Positions 16,434 through 26,015 of a stretch of 64,000 nt of DNA are shown piece after piece. The position numbers and the translations under genes are program-made. The notes below the pieces were generated by a model that ran no database searches, had not been told where the DNA came from, and saw only the letters and a list, made by a program, of their open reading frames with translations. The stretch comes from CAVVFX01 sp963747535 (GTDB lineage Bacteria; Acidobacteriota; Terriglobia; Bryobacterales; Bryobacteraceae), in the NCBI GenBank assembly GCA_963747535.1, contig CAVVFX010000022.1, forward strand, positions 62,001-126,000, in the 5' to 3' direction. Within the stretch, counting starts at the first letter, position 1. Each line of letters begins with the position of its first letter.

Positions 16434-17030
16434 GTGACGCAGAAACCGAACCAAATACCCATCGCACCCAAGCCTCGCTGCTGGTGGTGTGGCGAAGACC
16501 CTATATACGTCACCTATCATGACGAAGAATGGGGTGTCCCCATCCACGACGACCAGCGGCTTTTCGAATTGCTCTTATTGGAGGGATTTCAGGCAGGTCT
16601 GAGCTGGATCACGATCCTCCGCAAGCGAGAGAACTTCCGCACCGCGTTCCAGAGCTTCCAGCCGGAAGCCGTGGCGGCTTTCAAGAAACGCGACCTCGAT
16701 CGCCTGTTCCGGGATGCCGGAATTGTGCGCAACCGGCTGAAAATTGAAGCCTCGGTGTCGAATGCCAAAGCTTTCCTCGCGATCAACAGACTAAACGGCG
16801 GTTTCGACCGGTTCATCTGGCAGTTTACGGGCAATCAGACCCTCCGCGACCCGCGCGGCATGACGCGGGGCAGAGCCCGCGCCACTTCGCCAGAATCCGA
16901 TCGCATGTCCAAAGAACTCATGGGCAAGGGCTTTAAATTCGTAGGTTCCACGATCTGTTACGCCTTCATGCAAGCCGCGGGGATGGTCGACGACCACGTT
17001 CAGGGCTGTTGGAAGTACCAGAAACGCTAG
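16434..17030 (+). CDS. tag: DNA-3-methyladenine glycosylase I
   Basis: The enzyme removes 3-methyladenine from DNA as the first step of base excision repair. The 198-residue product has the diagnostic start RCWWCGEDPIYVTYHDEEWG (about residues 15-34) with the zinc cysteine and histidine, then LFELLLLEGFQAGLSW, and the C-terminal zinc ligands in DDHVQGCW. The length is normal. The start is GTG 16434. It is a single-gene unit, 70 bases after the previous gene. Confidence 0.95.
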   Translation: MTQKPNQIPIAPKPRCWWCGEDPIYVTYHDEEWGVPIHDDQRLFELLLLEGFQAGLSWITILRKRENFRTAFQSFQPEAVAAFKKRDLDRLFRDAGIVRNRLKIEASVSNAKAFLAINRLNGGFDRFIWQFTGNQTLRDPRGMTRGRARATSPESDRMSKELMGKGFKFVGSTICYAFMQAAGMVDDHVQGCWKYQKR

Positions 17031-17323
17031 CGGCCGAGAGCCGCGATCGAAGCACCTCCAAAGCCGGGACGATTATCCCCGGCGTACTCCCAGAGCCTGA
17101 GGGGGCTCCCGCCCGCAATCGGCTCTCTAACTCGCGGATATGAAAAGTGTTCCAGGAAAATCATCGCTGTGCGCGAAGATTCTCCTATTGGGCCCCAGGG
17201 AGAGGCACCTGCCCAAACGGCATTTTTAGATCAACCCTTGAACCAGACTCCTTTCTCAAGTTCACGATTTATCTTTGATTTCTGCAGGAAATCGTAAAGT
17301 TCCATACATATCTGACCGATAGA

Positions 17324-20323
17324 GTGAATCAGAGAGCCATTCGCGTGAGCAGCCTGCGCAATTTTATTCCTTCAATGAAGCCACCGGCCCCCCTTGCTGA
17401 AGGAGCGGCCGAAACCCTGCGAAGTCTGGAACGAGCGATGCGTCGCATCCCGATAGAACCGGCAATCCCCGCGGATATTGGGATGGATAAAGGAAGGTAT
17501 GAGGATCTAATCAGCAACGTGCCGATCGGCATCTACCGGGTTAGCCGGTCGGGTCAACTCGTGCTTAGCAATCCAGCTCTAGCCCGCATGCTGGGGAGGG
17601 CTTCGCTGGAAGATCTATTGTCGGAAAATGGTCAAAGTCCATTTTCAGCGCGGGCCCGCGGCCGGTTCTGGCTGAGGCTCGAAAAAGAAACAGAGATCAA
17701 AGGTTATGAATCGGAGTGGCTGCGCTCCGACGGCAGTCGCGTGTTTTTGCGTGAACACGCGCGCGCAATCCGCGGCCTGAACCAGGAACCTGTCTGCTAC
17801 GAGGGAACGCTCGAAGACATTTCCGATCGTCGTGCAGCCGAAAGACAGATACGGGAGGAACGGGATTTTACTTCCGCAGTTATCGACGCGGCCGGAACCC
17901 TGGTGATCGTCCTAAATCGCGCAGGTCATGTCGTCCGATTTAATCAGGCCTGCGAGTTGCTGTCCGGTTACAGCCTGCACGAAGTAGCCGGGCGGCCTCT
18001 GTGGGAAGTGCTTTCTCCCCCCAGCGAGACTGCTTCAATTCGAGAATATTACCGAAAACTGGCCGGCGGCGATTTTCCCGGTAAACACGAGTGCAGTTGG
18101 TTGGTCAGAACCGGTGAACTTCGCCGGATCGCGTGGTCCGATTCCGCACTGCTCGACGCACAAGGGGCTATTCGCAATGTGATCTCGATGGGCATTGACA
18201 TCACCGACCGCCAAGCCGCCGAAGACGCCCTGCGGGTCAGCGAGAGCCGCTACCGCGAGTTGTTCGAATCCGCGAGCGATGTCGTGTATCGTATGAGCCT
18301 TGACGGGCGGATACTCGAAGTCAATGCGGCGGCGGAACGGCTGACTGGATTCAACCGAAGCCAGATTCATCATCAGATACAATTCCTGGAACCGGAACAA
18401 CTGGACCTGGCTCGTGAGAAACTCCACGCAAAACTTAAGGGCGCTCCAGACACTCACCTTGAGCTTCCCATCCGCACAGCCAGCGGGGCGTACGTGTACC
18501 TGGATTTCCAGGTTACGATCAGCTATAAGAACGGTAAACCGGTCGAGATTCTCGGGATCGGCAGAGATATCACCTGGAGGAAGCGGGCGGAAGAATTTGA
18601 ACGCGGCAGGCGCACGATTCTCGAAATGGCAGCTCGCCACGAACCACTGCCTACCGTAATGCTCAAGCTGACCCAATTGCTCGAAGCGCAGTTCCCCAAG
18701 TCTCGCTGCACAATTGACGTAACTCCGATTCTCCCAGGCAGTACCCCACCTGCTGGAGAAGAGGGCAAGTTAACGGTGTACCAGCCGATCGAGCCCGCAA
18801 GTCCGGAATTCGATCTCGGCTTCCGCACGACGTGGCAATTACCGGTCCTTTCCAGCAGAAACGATCACCTGGCCGTGGTTCATGTGACCACGGAGCGAAC
18901 TGATTTACCCAGCGCACAGGAGAGCGATAAGCTGGCTACCGCGGTCAAACTGGCAGCCCTCACCATCGAGCACCGCCTGATGACGGACGGGGTTCAGTGG
19001 GACGCTCAGCATGACAAACTGACCGGACTCGCCAACCGGGAACTATTCGAACAACGTTTGCAGCAAGGCATCTCCTCTTCAGGGGCTAGCCACCGGCCGC
19101 TGGCCATCTTCTACGTTGATCTCGACCGCTTCAAGCTCGTAAATGATACGTTGGGGCACGAAACCGGCGACTCGCTGCTCAAGGCGGTGGGTGAAAGATT
19201 GTCCCGCCTGGTCGATCAGCGCGGCCTGGTAGCGCGCATGGGCGGCGACGAGTTCACTGTCCTCATCGATCCGATGTGGAATCGCCAGGAAGCGGACTCC
19301 CTGGCTCGAGAGATTCTCGGATGCTTCGAGACTCCTTTCGATGCCGGAGGACAGGAGTTGTTCGTCAGCGCCAGCATCGGGTGCAGCATGTACCCCTGGG
19401 ACGGCGAGGATGTTCAGACCCTCCGACGCAACGCCGACACCGCCATGTATCGCGCTAAAGGCTCCGAGCGCAACCGCTTCCTGCAGTTTGCTCCCGTGAT
19501 GATCGCCGGCTTGGAACGGCGCCTCAAAATACAGAACCAACTGCATCGTGCGCTGGAGCGCGGCGAACTGAGTCTCTTCTATCAGCCGCAGCACGACCTG
19601 AAAGGCGATCGGATGATCGGCGTCGAGGCGCTTCTCCGCTGGAGCGGCCGCGACCTCGGCCCCGTCAGTCCGGGTGAGTTCATCCCCGTCGCAGAAGAAA
19701 GCGGCCTCATCGTCGAGATCGGCACGTGGGTGCTGAACGAAGCTTGCCGCCAGAGCCGCCGTTGGTATGAGAGCGGTCATCCGCTCAGAGTCGCTGTGAA
19801 TGTCTCCGCCTGGCAATTTGCGCGTCCCGATTTCATCGAGACGGTCCAGAACGCGTTGCGGGAATCCGGAATTCCCGCTGAGCTTCTCGAACTGGAACTA
19901 ACCGAGACCGTGTTGATGCAGGAGTCCGGCGAGGCGCGCGCCGACCTGGAACGGCTCCGCGAAATGGGCGTGCAAGTCTCGATCGATGACTTTGGAACCG
20001 GTTACTCGTCGCTCGCCTATTTACAGCGCCTGCCCATTCAGTCGCTGAAGATCGATCTCTCGTTCGTAAGAGCCATTTCCGAGAGTGAAGAGATTCCACC
20101 GCTGATCCGCGCCATTACGGCGCTGGCCCGCGGCCTGAATATCGATGTCATCGCCGAGGGCGTAGAACGGCAGTATCAGGCGCGTGTGTTACGGCGCGCC
20201 GGTTGCGACCGCGTGCAGGGCTACCTGTATGGCCGTCCCATGACACCGGAGGACGTGACCAGGTTACTGTCTATGGATTGCCGCCCTTCGGTAATCGCGG
20301 CCGGCGCGAAGGAACCGCTCTGA
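17324..20323 (+). CDS. PAS-GGDEF-EAL cyclic di-GMP signalling protein
   Basis: A 999-residue protein without membrane spans. Three PAS domains come first (about 60-175, 185-300, 310-425), the second and third ending in the typical 'GIDITDRQAAEDALR' and 'GRDITWRKRAEEFE' forms. A GAF-like stretch (about 430-560) leads to a GGDEF domain (LTGLANRELFEQRL to RMGGDEFTVLID) and an EAL domain (EALLRW, VNVSAWQF, ELTETVLM, DDFGTGYSSLAYL, SLKIDLSF, AEGVERQ, QGYLYGRPM). Both active sites look complete. An RxxD lies before GGDEF (RLVD) but 8 rather than 5 residues away, so the usual product-inhibition site is absent or displaced. The start is GTG 17324. Confidence 0.93.
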   Translation: MNQRAIRVSSLRNFIPSMKPPAPLAEGAAETLRSLERAMRRIPIEPAIPADIGMDKGRYEDLISNVPIGIYRVSRSGQLVLSNPALARMLGRASLEDLLSENGQSPFSARARGRFWLRLEKETEIKGYESEWLRSDGSRVFLREHARAIRGLNQEPVCYEGTLEDISDRRAAERQIREERDFTSAVIDAAGTLVIVLNRAGHVVRFNQACELLSGYSLHEVAGRPLWEVLSPPSETASIREYYRKLAGGDFPGKHECSWLVRTGELRRIAWSDSALLDAQGAIRNVISMGIDITDRQAAEDALRVSESRYRELFESASDVVYRMSLDGRILEVNAAAERLTGFNRSQIHHQIQFLEPEQLDLAREKLHAKLKGAPDTHLELPIRTASGAYVYLDFQVTISYKNGKPVEILGIGRDITWRKRAEEFERGRRTILEMAARHEPLPTVMLKLTQLLEAQFPKSRCTIDVTPILPGSTPPAGEEGKLTVYQPIEPASPEFDLGFRTTWQLPVLSSRNDHLAVVHVTTERTDLPSAQESDKLATAVKLAALTIEHRLMTDGVQWDAQHDKLTGLANRELFEQRLQQGISSSGASHRPLAIFYVDLDRFKLVNDTLGHETGDSLLKAVGERLSRLVDQRGLVARMGGDEFTVLIDPMWNRQEADSLAREILGCFETPFDAGGQELFVSASIGCSMYPWDGEDVQTLRRNADTAMYRAKGSERNRFLQFAPVMIAGLERRLKIQNQLHRALERGELSLFYQPQHDLKGDRMIGVEALLRWSGRDLGPVSPGEFIPVAEESGLIVEIGTWVLNEACRQSRRWYESGHPLRVAVNVSAWQFARPDFIETVQNALRESGIPAELLELELTETVLMQESGEARADLERLREMGVQVSIDDFGTGYSSLAYLQRLPIQSLKIDLSFVRAISESEEIPPLIRAITALARGLNIDVIAEGVERQYQARVLRRAGCDRVQGYLYGRPMTPEDVTRLLSMDCRPSVIAAGAKEPL

Positions 20324-20385
20324 CGTTCTGGCGACCTTGGGGTGACTCCATACCAGGACACAGGTGTCCGGCCGCACATTTCGCG

Positions 20386-21342
20386 TCAATCCTTAGCGTA
20401 ATAACCCTTGCGAGCGAATACTCGCAGGCCATTCCGCCGCACTCGAACCTGCAGTCTGTGGAACGATCCATCCCAGGTGGCGTTCGGCGGCACAAAGCCC
20501 AGTGAATACTGGCTCCGCAATTCGGCTTCGATCATTCGAAAAATTTCACCCAGCGGGATTTTCGACGCCAGGTCGAACATGCGCCCTCCGGTCGGGTCCG
20601 AGAGGCTTTTCAAATACCCGCAGCCCGATTCGTGCGGATTCGGATAGCAAATACTATAGACAATCGCGTTGGCGGTCTGCGCCTGCCGCACCGCTGTCTG
20701 GAGATTGGTCCGACTGCCGATGTCGATACCGTCGGAAATGATGACCATGGCTTTGCGTCCGGAGAGGCCGTTCAGTTGATTCAGCGCAACCGATGACACG
20801 GCGTCGTAGAGCAAAGTGGTGGGCATAGGCCCCCCGTCCTTGGGAAGCCCCTTGAAGGGGACGGCGTGCATCCCCTCAAGCGCAAACCCAAGGAGCCCAA
20901 CGGACGGGGTAAAGCCCTGCCACAGCACTACTGTGCTCGAGAAGCCTGTGAGCATCGCCTGATCCTGCGGCCGCAGTACGCCGCGGAAGAATTGGACTGC
21001 GGTGTCCTTCTCCTGCTGTAAGAAGCTTCGTACGCTTCCGCTGACGTCCACCAGCATGGCAATGGTGAGCGGCAGATCCGTCTCGCGCGAGAAATAGCGG
21101 ATCTCCTGTGCCTTCCCATCCTCGCGAATCTCGAAATCGTCTTTGGCGAGATCTTTGACGAGCGCTCTGCGACTGTCGTAAACGGTGCACAGAACACTGA
21201 CCACCTTCACGTCGACGCGAATCGGCGCTTCATTCTGGCCCGGAGCGCACCCGCTCCCAGCCAGTAGAGCAACCAACCAGCCCAGCCTCCGCGACTTGCC
21301 GCTCATCTTCACTCTGCACCACTTCACTCTGCACCACTTCAC
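20386..21342 (-). CDS. VWFA-related lipoprotein (acidobacterial type)
   Basis: A 306-318-residue protein. The mature part opens with VDVKVVSVLCTVYDSRRALV and DDFEIREDGK, hallmarks of the VWFA-related family abundant in Acidobacteria. A von Willebrand A domain follows with the metal-site motif DVSGS (residues about 109-113) and 'VIISDGIDIGSR'. The leader KSRRLGWLVALLAGSGC has a lipobox-like end, so it is probably membrane-anchored. GTG 21342 overlaps the upstream Smr stop (GTGA), but ATG 21306 gives the cleaner signal peptide. The 36 bases between them are 15-base tandem repeats. Confidence 0.83.
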   Translation of the reverse strand: MKWCRVKWCRVKMSGKSRRLGWLVALLAGSGCAPGQNEAPIRVDVKVVSVLCTVYDSRRALVKDLAKDDFEIREDGKAQEIRYFSRETDLPLTIAMLVDVSGSVRSFLQQEKDTAVQFFRGVLRPQDQAMLTGFSSTVVLWQGFTPSVGLLGFALEGMHAVPFKGLPKDGGPMPTTLLYDAVSSVALNQLNGLSGRKAMVIISDGIDIGSRTNLQTAVRQAQTANAIVYSICYPNPHESGCGYLKSLSDPTGGRMFDLASKIPLGEIFRMIEAELRSQYSLGFVPPNATWDGSFHRLQVRVRRNGLRVFARKGYYAKD

Positions 21343-21352
21343 TCTTCACCAC
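21308..21352. repeat. Three 15-base tandem repeats at a gene junction
   Basis: TTCACTCTGCACCAC occurs at 21308-21322 and 21323-21337, with a one-mismatch copy at 21338-21352. The unit is five codons long and covers the Smr stop and the first codons of the VWFA gene, so changes in copy number would keep the frame while changing the distance between the genes. Confidence 0.8.
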
Positions 21353-21629
21353 GACCCTCTCGCAAGGTTACAACGGTGGCGCCCCATCCGCCCGCTTCGG
21401 CAGGAGCATCCCGAAAATCGGCGACATAATCCTTCGAGGCCAGGACTTTCCGTACCATTTCGCGCTGTGCGCCAATGCCTCGCCCGTGGATAATTCGCAA
21501 CGCTTTCAAACCCAGTTTGCGAGCTTCCTCCAGGTATTCGTCGACCACGTCTCGCGCATCGCCCGGCGGCACACTGTGCAGATCAAAGACATCCGTAATC
21601 GGAATCCGCACCGGTTCGTTCTCATGCAT
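21339..21629 (-). CDS. Stand-alone Smr-domain protein
   Basis: A 96-residue Smr domain, the fold found at the end of MutS2 and as a single-domain protein, some of which cleave nucleic acid. The two marker segments are present: DLHSVPPGDARDVVDEYLEE (residues 16-35) and RIIHGRGIGAQREMVRKVL (about 45-63). It is followed directly by the VWFA lipoprotein gene with overlapping stop and start, so the two may be co-transcribed although their functions appear unrelated. Confidence 0.85.
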   Translation of the reverse strand: MHENEPVRIPITDVFDLHSVPPGDARDVVDEYLEEARKLGLKALRIIHGRGIGAQREMVRKVLASKDYVADFRDAPAEAGGWGATVVTLREGRGEE

Positions 21630-21684
21630 CGTTCCACTAATGTACCGTTCCCGATGCGAGAGAAGTAGAATAGGCTTTCACGGC

Positions 21685-23301
21685 ATGGCCAATCCCACTG
21701 AACTTGACCTCTTCAATCGATCTCTCGGCGGCGACCGCCGGGCCCGCACCGAACTTTATAAGAAATACGTTCACGGGAGTGCCCGGGTATGCCGTTTCAG
21801 CACCGGATACTCGAGTCTGAACGATTTTCTGCATGACTGCTTCACAAATCTGCTGCGCACCGGCCACTCGTGGGATGGGGAAGAGAGTCTCACCAGGTGG
21901 GTCGAGTCCGTAGCAGTGTGGACTGCCCTGATCAACGAGCGGCAGCGCGACATGCACGCCCGCGGCGCCCATGGTGAGATCCGGATGTGCGCCGAATTCG
22001 AGGGTGAGGACGTCACCCGCGGAGAAGTCCTACCTGCCTACGCGCCGCCCCATTCAGGTACGGAGGATTCGCCGGCCGCTCGTGTCTTCTCGCTCCTGAC
22101 CGACACCGAGCGGGTCATTCTCCGCAAACGTGCAATGGAGAACGTGACCTGGGAAGAAACGGCGGCCGCGGCTTGCCGGCCCCTCAATGCCGTGGGACCG
22201 GTTTTTGCTCGCGTCACCGCACGAATCGCGCGTCTGTTTGGCGCGCCGCCTCCCATGGACGACGATCTGGTTCCCGTCGTCTCGCGGGTCTTTGCCAATC
22301 CCCTGCAACCCGAAGGCCGCGCTATATCGTTGCAACTCGACAATTCCTTTTACGACCTCACTCCTGCGATGCACGCGATTGGCCTGAAGACGGCGTACGA
22401 AGCCCGGATGGTGGTGCTTTGGGATGCCGCTCAACAATCGACGCCTCCAAGTGATAACTTGCGGCGCCACTTGGATAAATGCCACTACTGCGGGGATCTG
22501 CTCCGGGCCCTGCTGCTGATGCAGCAGGCATTGGCCAGCCCGCCGGGCGTCGTTTTTCAGCTGTGCCCCGGCGCCTTCAATCTGGCCAGCGCTCCGGACC
22601 TGGTTCGCGAAGCTTTCGATCAGCATCTCGCCCAGTGCTCCCCTTGCCGCGCGGAACGTACGAAGGCACTCGACGGTCACGCGCCACGGCTAATGAACGC
22701 CGCGCAAGAGGAGAAGGCCGCCGGCGCGGGGAAGAAAATCGTCTGGACGGTGGCGGCCATGTTGTTCCTGGGTGTGGGCTCGCTTGCGGGTTATCATTAC
22801 TTCGCCCCGCACAAGGGAGATTCTTCGACAGGCGATACGATCCTGACCAGCGACAAGCCGCAACCCACCGTGTTCATAGATCGTCGTTACAGGGACCTGG
22901 TCCAGGATGTCCGCTTGGATGAAACCAAGGTACTGGCCTCGGTTCTTCCAGTCAACCGCGCGGCAGTCAAGTTCGCACTGGATCAGTTCTCCATGGGACA
23001 GGCAGGCCAGGCGCTCATGGTCTCCGAGCAGGTTGCGAGGAAGGGTGATGATCCGGGTGCGCAGATGCTCTACGCGATGAGTTTGTTCCGCACCCAATTG
23101 ATGACCGATGCCTACCGCGAAATGCTGAAATCCGAAGCCATGGCCCCGCGCGGCGCCATGCGCTGCTGGGTCATGCTCCAATTCGCGTTAGCGGTTGCCG
23201 ACCGGCCGGTGATCGAACGTGAGGCGCAGCATCTCGCCAACGACCCGGAATACTCAGACCGCGCCAAGGCCGTTCTCGAGCGCGTGCGGGCGCGCGGGTA
23301 A
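21685..23301 (+). CDS. Sigma-like / zinc-finger / membrane-anchored fusion protein
   Basis: From ATG 21685 the product has 538 residues. Residues about 8-90 resemble sigma-70 region 2 (LYKKYVHGSARVCRFSTGYS, LNDFLHDCFTNLL) and 135-187 resemble region 4 (LLTDTERVILRKRAMENVTW, EETAAAACRPLNAVGPVF). Two HxxxCxxC motifs follow, HLDKCHYC (262-269) and HLAQCSPC (314-321), as in anti-sigma zinc fingers. A single span at 352-372 leads to a periplasmic helical, TPR-like end. It would thus combine an ECF-like sigma module and its anti-sigma-type tether in one chain, but the promoter-melting residues look weak. A sequestered transcription factor is inference. The metallo-hydrolase gene follows 7 bases later. 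Confidence 0.65.
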   Translation: MANPTELDLFNRSLGGDRRARTELYKKYVHGSARVCRFSTGYSSLNDFLHDCFTNLLRTGHSWDGEESLTRWVESVAVWTALINERQRDMHARGAHGEIRMCAEFEGEDVTRGEVLPAYAPPHSGTEDSPAARVFSLLTDTERVILRKRAMENVTWEETAAAACRPLNAVGPVFARVTARIARLFGAPPPMDDDLVPVVSRVFANPLQPEGRAISLQLDNSFYDLTPAMHAIGLKTAYEARMVVLWDAAQQSTPPSDNLRRHLDKCHYCGDLLRALLLMQQALASPPGVVFQLCPGAFNLASAPDLVREAFDQHLAQCSPCRAERTKALDGHAPRLMNAAQEEKAAGAGKKIVWTVAAMLFLGVGSLAGYHYFAPHKGDSSTGDTILTSDKPQPTVFIDRRYRDLVQDVRLDETKVLASVLPVNRAAVKFALDQFSMGQAGQALMVSEQVARKGDDPGAQMLYAMSLFRTQLMTDAYREMLKSEAMAPRGAMRCWVMLQFALAVADRPVIEREAQHLANDPEYSDRAKAVLERVRARG

Positions 23302-23308
23302 GTCCCCG

Positions 23309-24214
23309 GTGTCACTCCCCAAGGGGATTCATCTGGTAGAATTGCCGCTGCCCTTCGATCTGGGCAACTTGAACGTCTATCTGTTGCGCCGCGGTAGCAG
23401 TTTCATCCTGATCGATGCTGGAATGGATACGTCGGAGTGCTTCGGTGCACTCGATGTGGCCCGCGCCAGGCTGGCTGTCGACTGGAGTCGTATGGAGGAA
23501 CTCGTCGTCAGTCACTATCACCCCGACCACATCGGCCTCGCACCCCGCCTTCTGCGCCTTTCAGGGGCGAGGCTGCGGATCTCGCCGGTTGAGTCGCAGG
23601 CGCTGCATATGATGTCGGACAGCGCGGCCGCGGAGCAATGGGAACGCGGTATTCTGCGCGACGCCGGAGTGCCCGCTTCCGCGGTGGACCAAATTGAGCT
23701 CTCCATGGGTCCGGTTCGCGCGAGCTTCCACCAACTTGCCCCCGACCTCCCAGCCGGTTCGGGCGAGCGCGTCCTCACCGATGCGGGCGAGTTTGAAATC
23801 CTGATCACGCCAGGCCATTCGCCTGGTCATTTGTGTCTCTACAATCGCCGGCACCGCCTGCTGTTTTCCGGCGATCACATGCTGGAGAAGATTTCGCCCA
23901 ATATCGGCTGGCACCCCGGAGTCGATGCATTGGGAGACTATCTGGAATCCCTGAGAGCAGTAGCGGAACTGGACGTCGACCTGGTCCTGCCCTCGCACGG
24001 ACGGCCATTTCGGAATCATCGCGCCTGGATCGCCCGCGCAATCGCGACTCACCAGCGCCGCTGCGATCAGTTGCAGGAGGCACTCGCGCGGGGACCCGCA
24101 ACCCCGTTTGAACTGACCCGCGTGCTGTGGCCTCGCGTCCTGCCGCCATTCCATCTGCGCTTTGCGATCTTCGAGACACTGGCCCATCTCGAGCATCTAC
24201 GGCACCGCGCGTGA
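23309..24214 (+). CDS. Metallo-beta-lactamase-fold hydrolase
   Basis: A 301-residue protein from GTG 23309, seven bases after the previous stop. The metal site HYHPDH is at residues 69-74, with later ligands in TPGHSPGHLCLY, FSGDHML and LPSHGRPF. The C-terminal helical region (AIATHQRRCDQLQEAL and after) resembles the winged-helix tail of the LACTB2-like/glyoxalase II-like group. The substrate is unknown. An in-frame start at 23219 lies within the preceding gene and is less likely. Confidence 0.85.
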   Translation: MSLPKGIHLVELPLPFDLGNLNVYLLRRGSSFILIDAGMDTSECFGALDVARARLAVDWSRMEELVVSHYHPDHIGLAPRLLRLSGARLRISPVESQALHMMSDSAAAEQWERGILRDAGVPASAVDQIELSMGPVRASFHQLAPDLPAGSGERVLTDAGEFEILITPGHSPGHLCLYNRRHRLLFSGDHMLEKISPNIGWHPGVDALGDYLESLRAVAELDVDLVLPSHGRPFRNHRAWIARAIATHQRRCDQLQEALARGPATPFELTRVLWPRVLPPFHLRFAIFETLAHLEHLRHRA

Positions 24215-24546
24215 AGCTGCAAAATCTCCGGCGGCAAAGGCGCAGGTTTCAGACACGTTGGACCGCGACATGCCCCGCGGTTAGCGGCTGAAACTGACAA
24301 GCCAATGTGCAGGTCGAAACGGATCTGCGGCGCCAACCGTGGCCACCTCCCCCGAGATTTACCACCGGCTCAACGCCGCAGCCATTCGACTGTTCCGTTG
24401 TATCGTGAGAGAGGCCCTCAGCGCTAGTGCTGATCGACCCCATTCAGTCGATTTTCAACAGCTTTTATCGGCCCGATTTCTCATCAGGTTATAGCGGCCC
24501 AGCTGTTAGTAAGGTGTGAGAAAAAAGTGGATAAAACGGTGACTCT
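24215..24546. other. Gene-free stretch before nagA
   Basis: About 330 bases in which short open frames on both strands have no recognisable content. The last 100 bases are AT-richer and probably hold the nagA promoter, but I cannot pick a clear -35/-10 pair. Confidence 0.45.
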
Positions 24547-25701
24547 ATGAATTGTTCCGGCATCGATGTCGCAACCGGCGACCCGATCACTCTCAGCTTT
24601 AACCAGCTCATCAACACAATCGAACCCTGCGAACTCCCGGGTGCAAATCTTGACGGACAGTATCTCGCCCCCGGCTTCATCGATATACAGGTCAACGGCT
24701 ATGCAGGGGTTGACTTCATTGATCCGTCGGTCTCTCTCGCAGAGATCTCTCGTTCCATTCAGGCTCTCGTAAAGACCGGCATCACGCGCTTCTTCCCCAC
24801 CGTGATCACCGGATCGCCCGGCGACATGCTGGGCGCTTTGCAGAATCTCTGGCGCGCGAAACAGCAGATCCCGGAGGCCGCCCTGATTGCAGGCATCCAC
24901 GTCGAAGGACCGTATATCGGTCCCGAGGACGGACCCCGCGGTGCGCATCCTCGCCGGTGGGTCCGCCCGCCCGACCTGGATGAATGGGCCCGCTGGCGCG
25001 ATGCGACCCAGGGACTCATCCGTCTCGTCACGCTCTCGCCCCATTGGCCCGAAGCCCCGCACTACATCGAGACCCTGGTTGCCGAGGGTGTCACCGTCAG
25101 CATCGGACACACGGGCGCCACCACCGAACAAATCGACGACGCGGTCCGCGCCGGAGCCACTATGTCGACGCACCTCGGCAATGGAGCTCATGCCATCCTG
25201 CGCCGCCATCCCAACTACATTTGGGACCAACTTGCCGACGATCGGTTGAGCGCCGGCTTCATCGTCGACGGCATCCATCTGCCTGCATCCTTTCTGAAAG
25301 TGGCTCTGCGCGCCAAAACTGTCGAGCGCAGTATTCTCGTCACCGACGCCGCAGCACCCGCCGGCGCGGCCTTCGGACGCTATCAACTCGGCGAACAGGC
25401 CGTGGACCACACACCGGACGGACGGGTCGTATTGGCCGGCACAGAGAAACTGGCAGGGTCCGCGCTACGCATTGACCGCGGCATTGAAAATCTCATGCGT
25501 CTCGGTGGACTCTCCCTGCGCGACGCCGTCCAAACCGCCACCATCAATCCCGCGCGCTCGACCCACATTCCGCAACGCCAGCAAGGACTGCATGCCGGCG
25601 ACCGTGCCGACATCGTGGTTTTTAGATACGACGAAGAGCGCAGGAAGATCGACATTCAGGCAACCTACGTCGATGGAACCTGTTATTTCGCCGCAAAATA
25701 A
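24547..25701 (+). CDS. nagA: N-acetylglucosamine-6-phosphate deacetylase
   Basis: The enzyme removes acetate from N-acetylglucosamine 6-phosphate in amino-sugar catabolism and peptidoglycan recycling. The 384-residue amidohydrolase has APGFIDIQVNGYAGVDF (about residues 40-56), with Gln-Val-Asn in place of the usual metal-binding HxH as in E. coli NagA. It also has HVEGPYIGP (metal Glu), SIGHTGATTEQ, STHLGNGAHA and the catalytic aspartate in VTDAAAPAG. The length is normal. No nagB or transporter is beside it. Confidence 0.92.
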   Translation: MNCSGIDVATGDPITLSFNQLINTIEPCELPGANLDGQYLAPGFIDIQVNGYAGVDFIDPSVSLAEISRSIQALVKTGITRFFPTVITGSPGDMLGALQNLWRAKQQIPEAALIAGIHVEGPYIGPEDGPRGAHPRRWVRPPDLDEWARWRDATQGLIRLVTLSPHWPEAPHYIETLVAEGVTVSIGHTGATTEQIDDAVRAGATMSTHLGNGAHAILRRHPNYIWDQLADDRLSAGFIVDGIHLPASFLKVALRAKTVERSILVTDAAAPAGAAFGRYQLGEQAVDHTPDGRVVLAGTEKLAGSALRIDRGIENLMRLGGLSLRDAVQTATINPARSTHIPQRQQGLHAGDRADIVVFRYDEERRKIDIQATYVDGTCYFAAK

Positions 25702-25969
25702 TGTTGGGCGGTCGCCTGACCGGCGGCGGACGGCTTCGGCCGCCTGCCGCACCGGAGGTGAGACGCGCCCATTACCTCTTTCGGCTGTAGTTTCGAAATC
25801 TCCGGCCGCTCAGCTGGGCCGGAAGACTCAAACGACTCTCCCCGCTAGCGCTTAGCGGCGCGGCACTGCTGGGCAGCCTGGCAGACTACAAACAACGATC
25901 GTCGGCCTGCAGTTGATGCGCGAAAACAACGCTCGCCGGGGGGCTGCAGCGGGTCTGGCCCAGCCATCT

Positions 25970-25997
25970 TTGTTTTCTCCTAAATTCTTGGTACAAT
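25970..25997 (+). promoter_or_regulatory. Possible gyrA promoter
   Basis: TTGTTT (25970-25975), a 16-base spacer and TACAAT (25992-25997). Transcription would start about 10 bases before ATG 26016, which has no clear ribosome site, so the message may be nearly leaderless. The rest of 25702-26015 holds no gene. Confidence 0.4.
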
Positions 25998-26015
25998 TTA
26001 AGTTAACCCCTTCAT

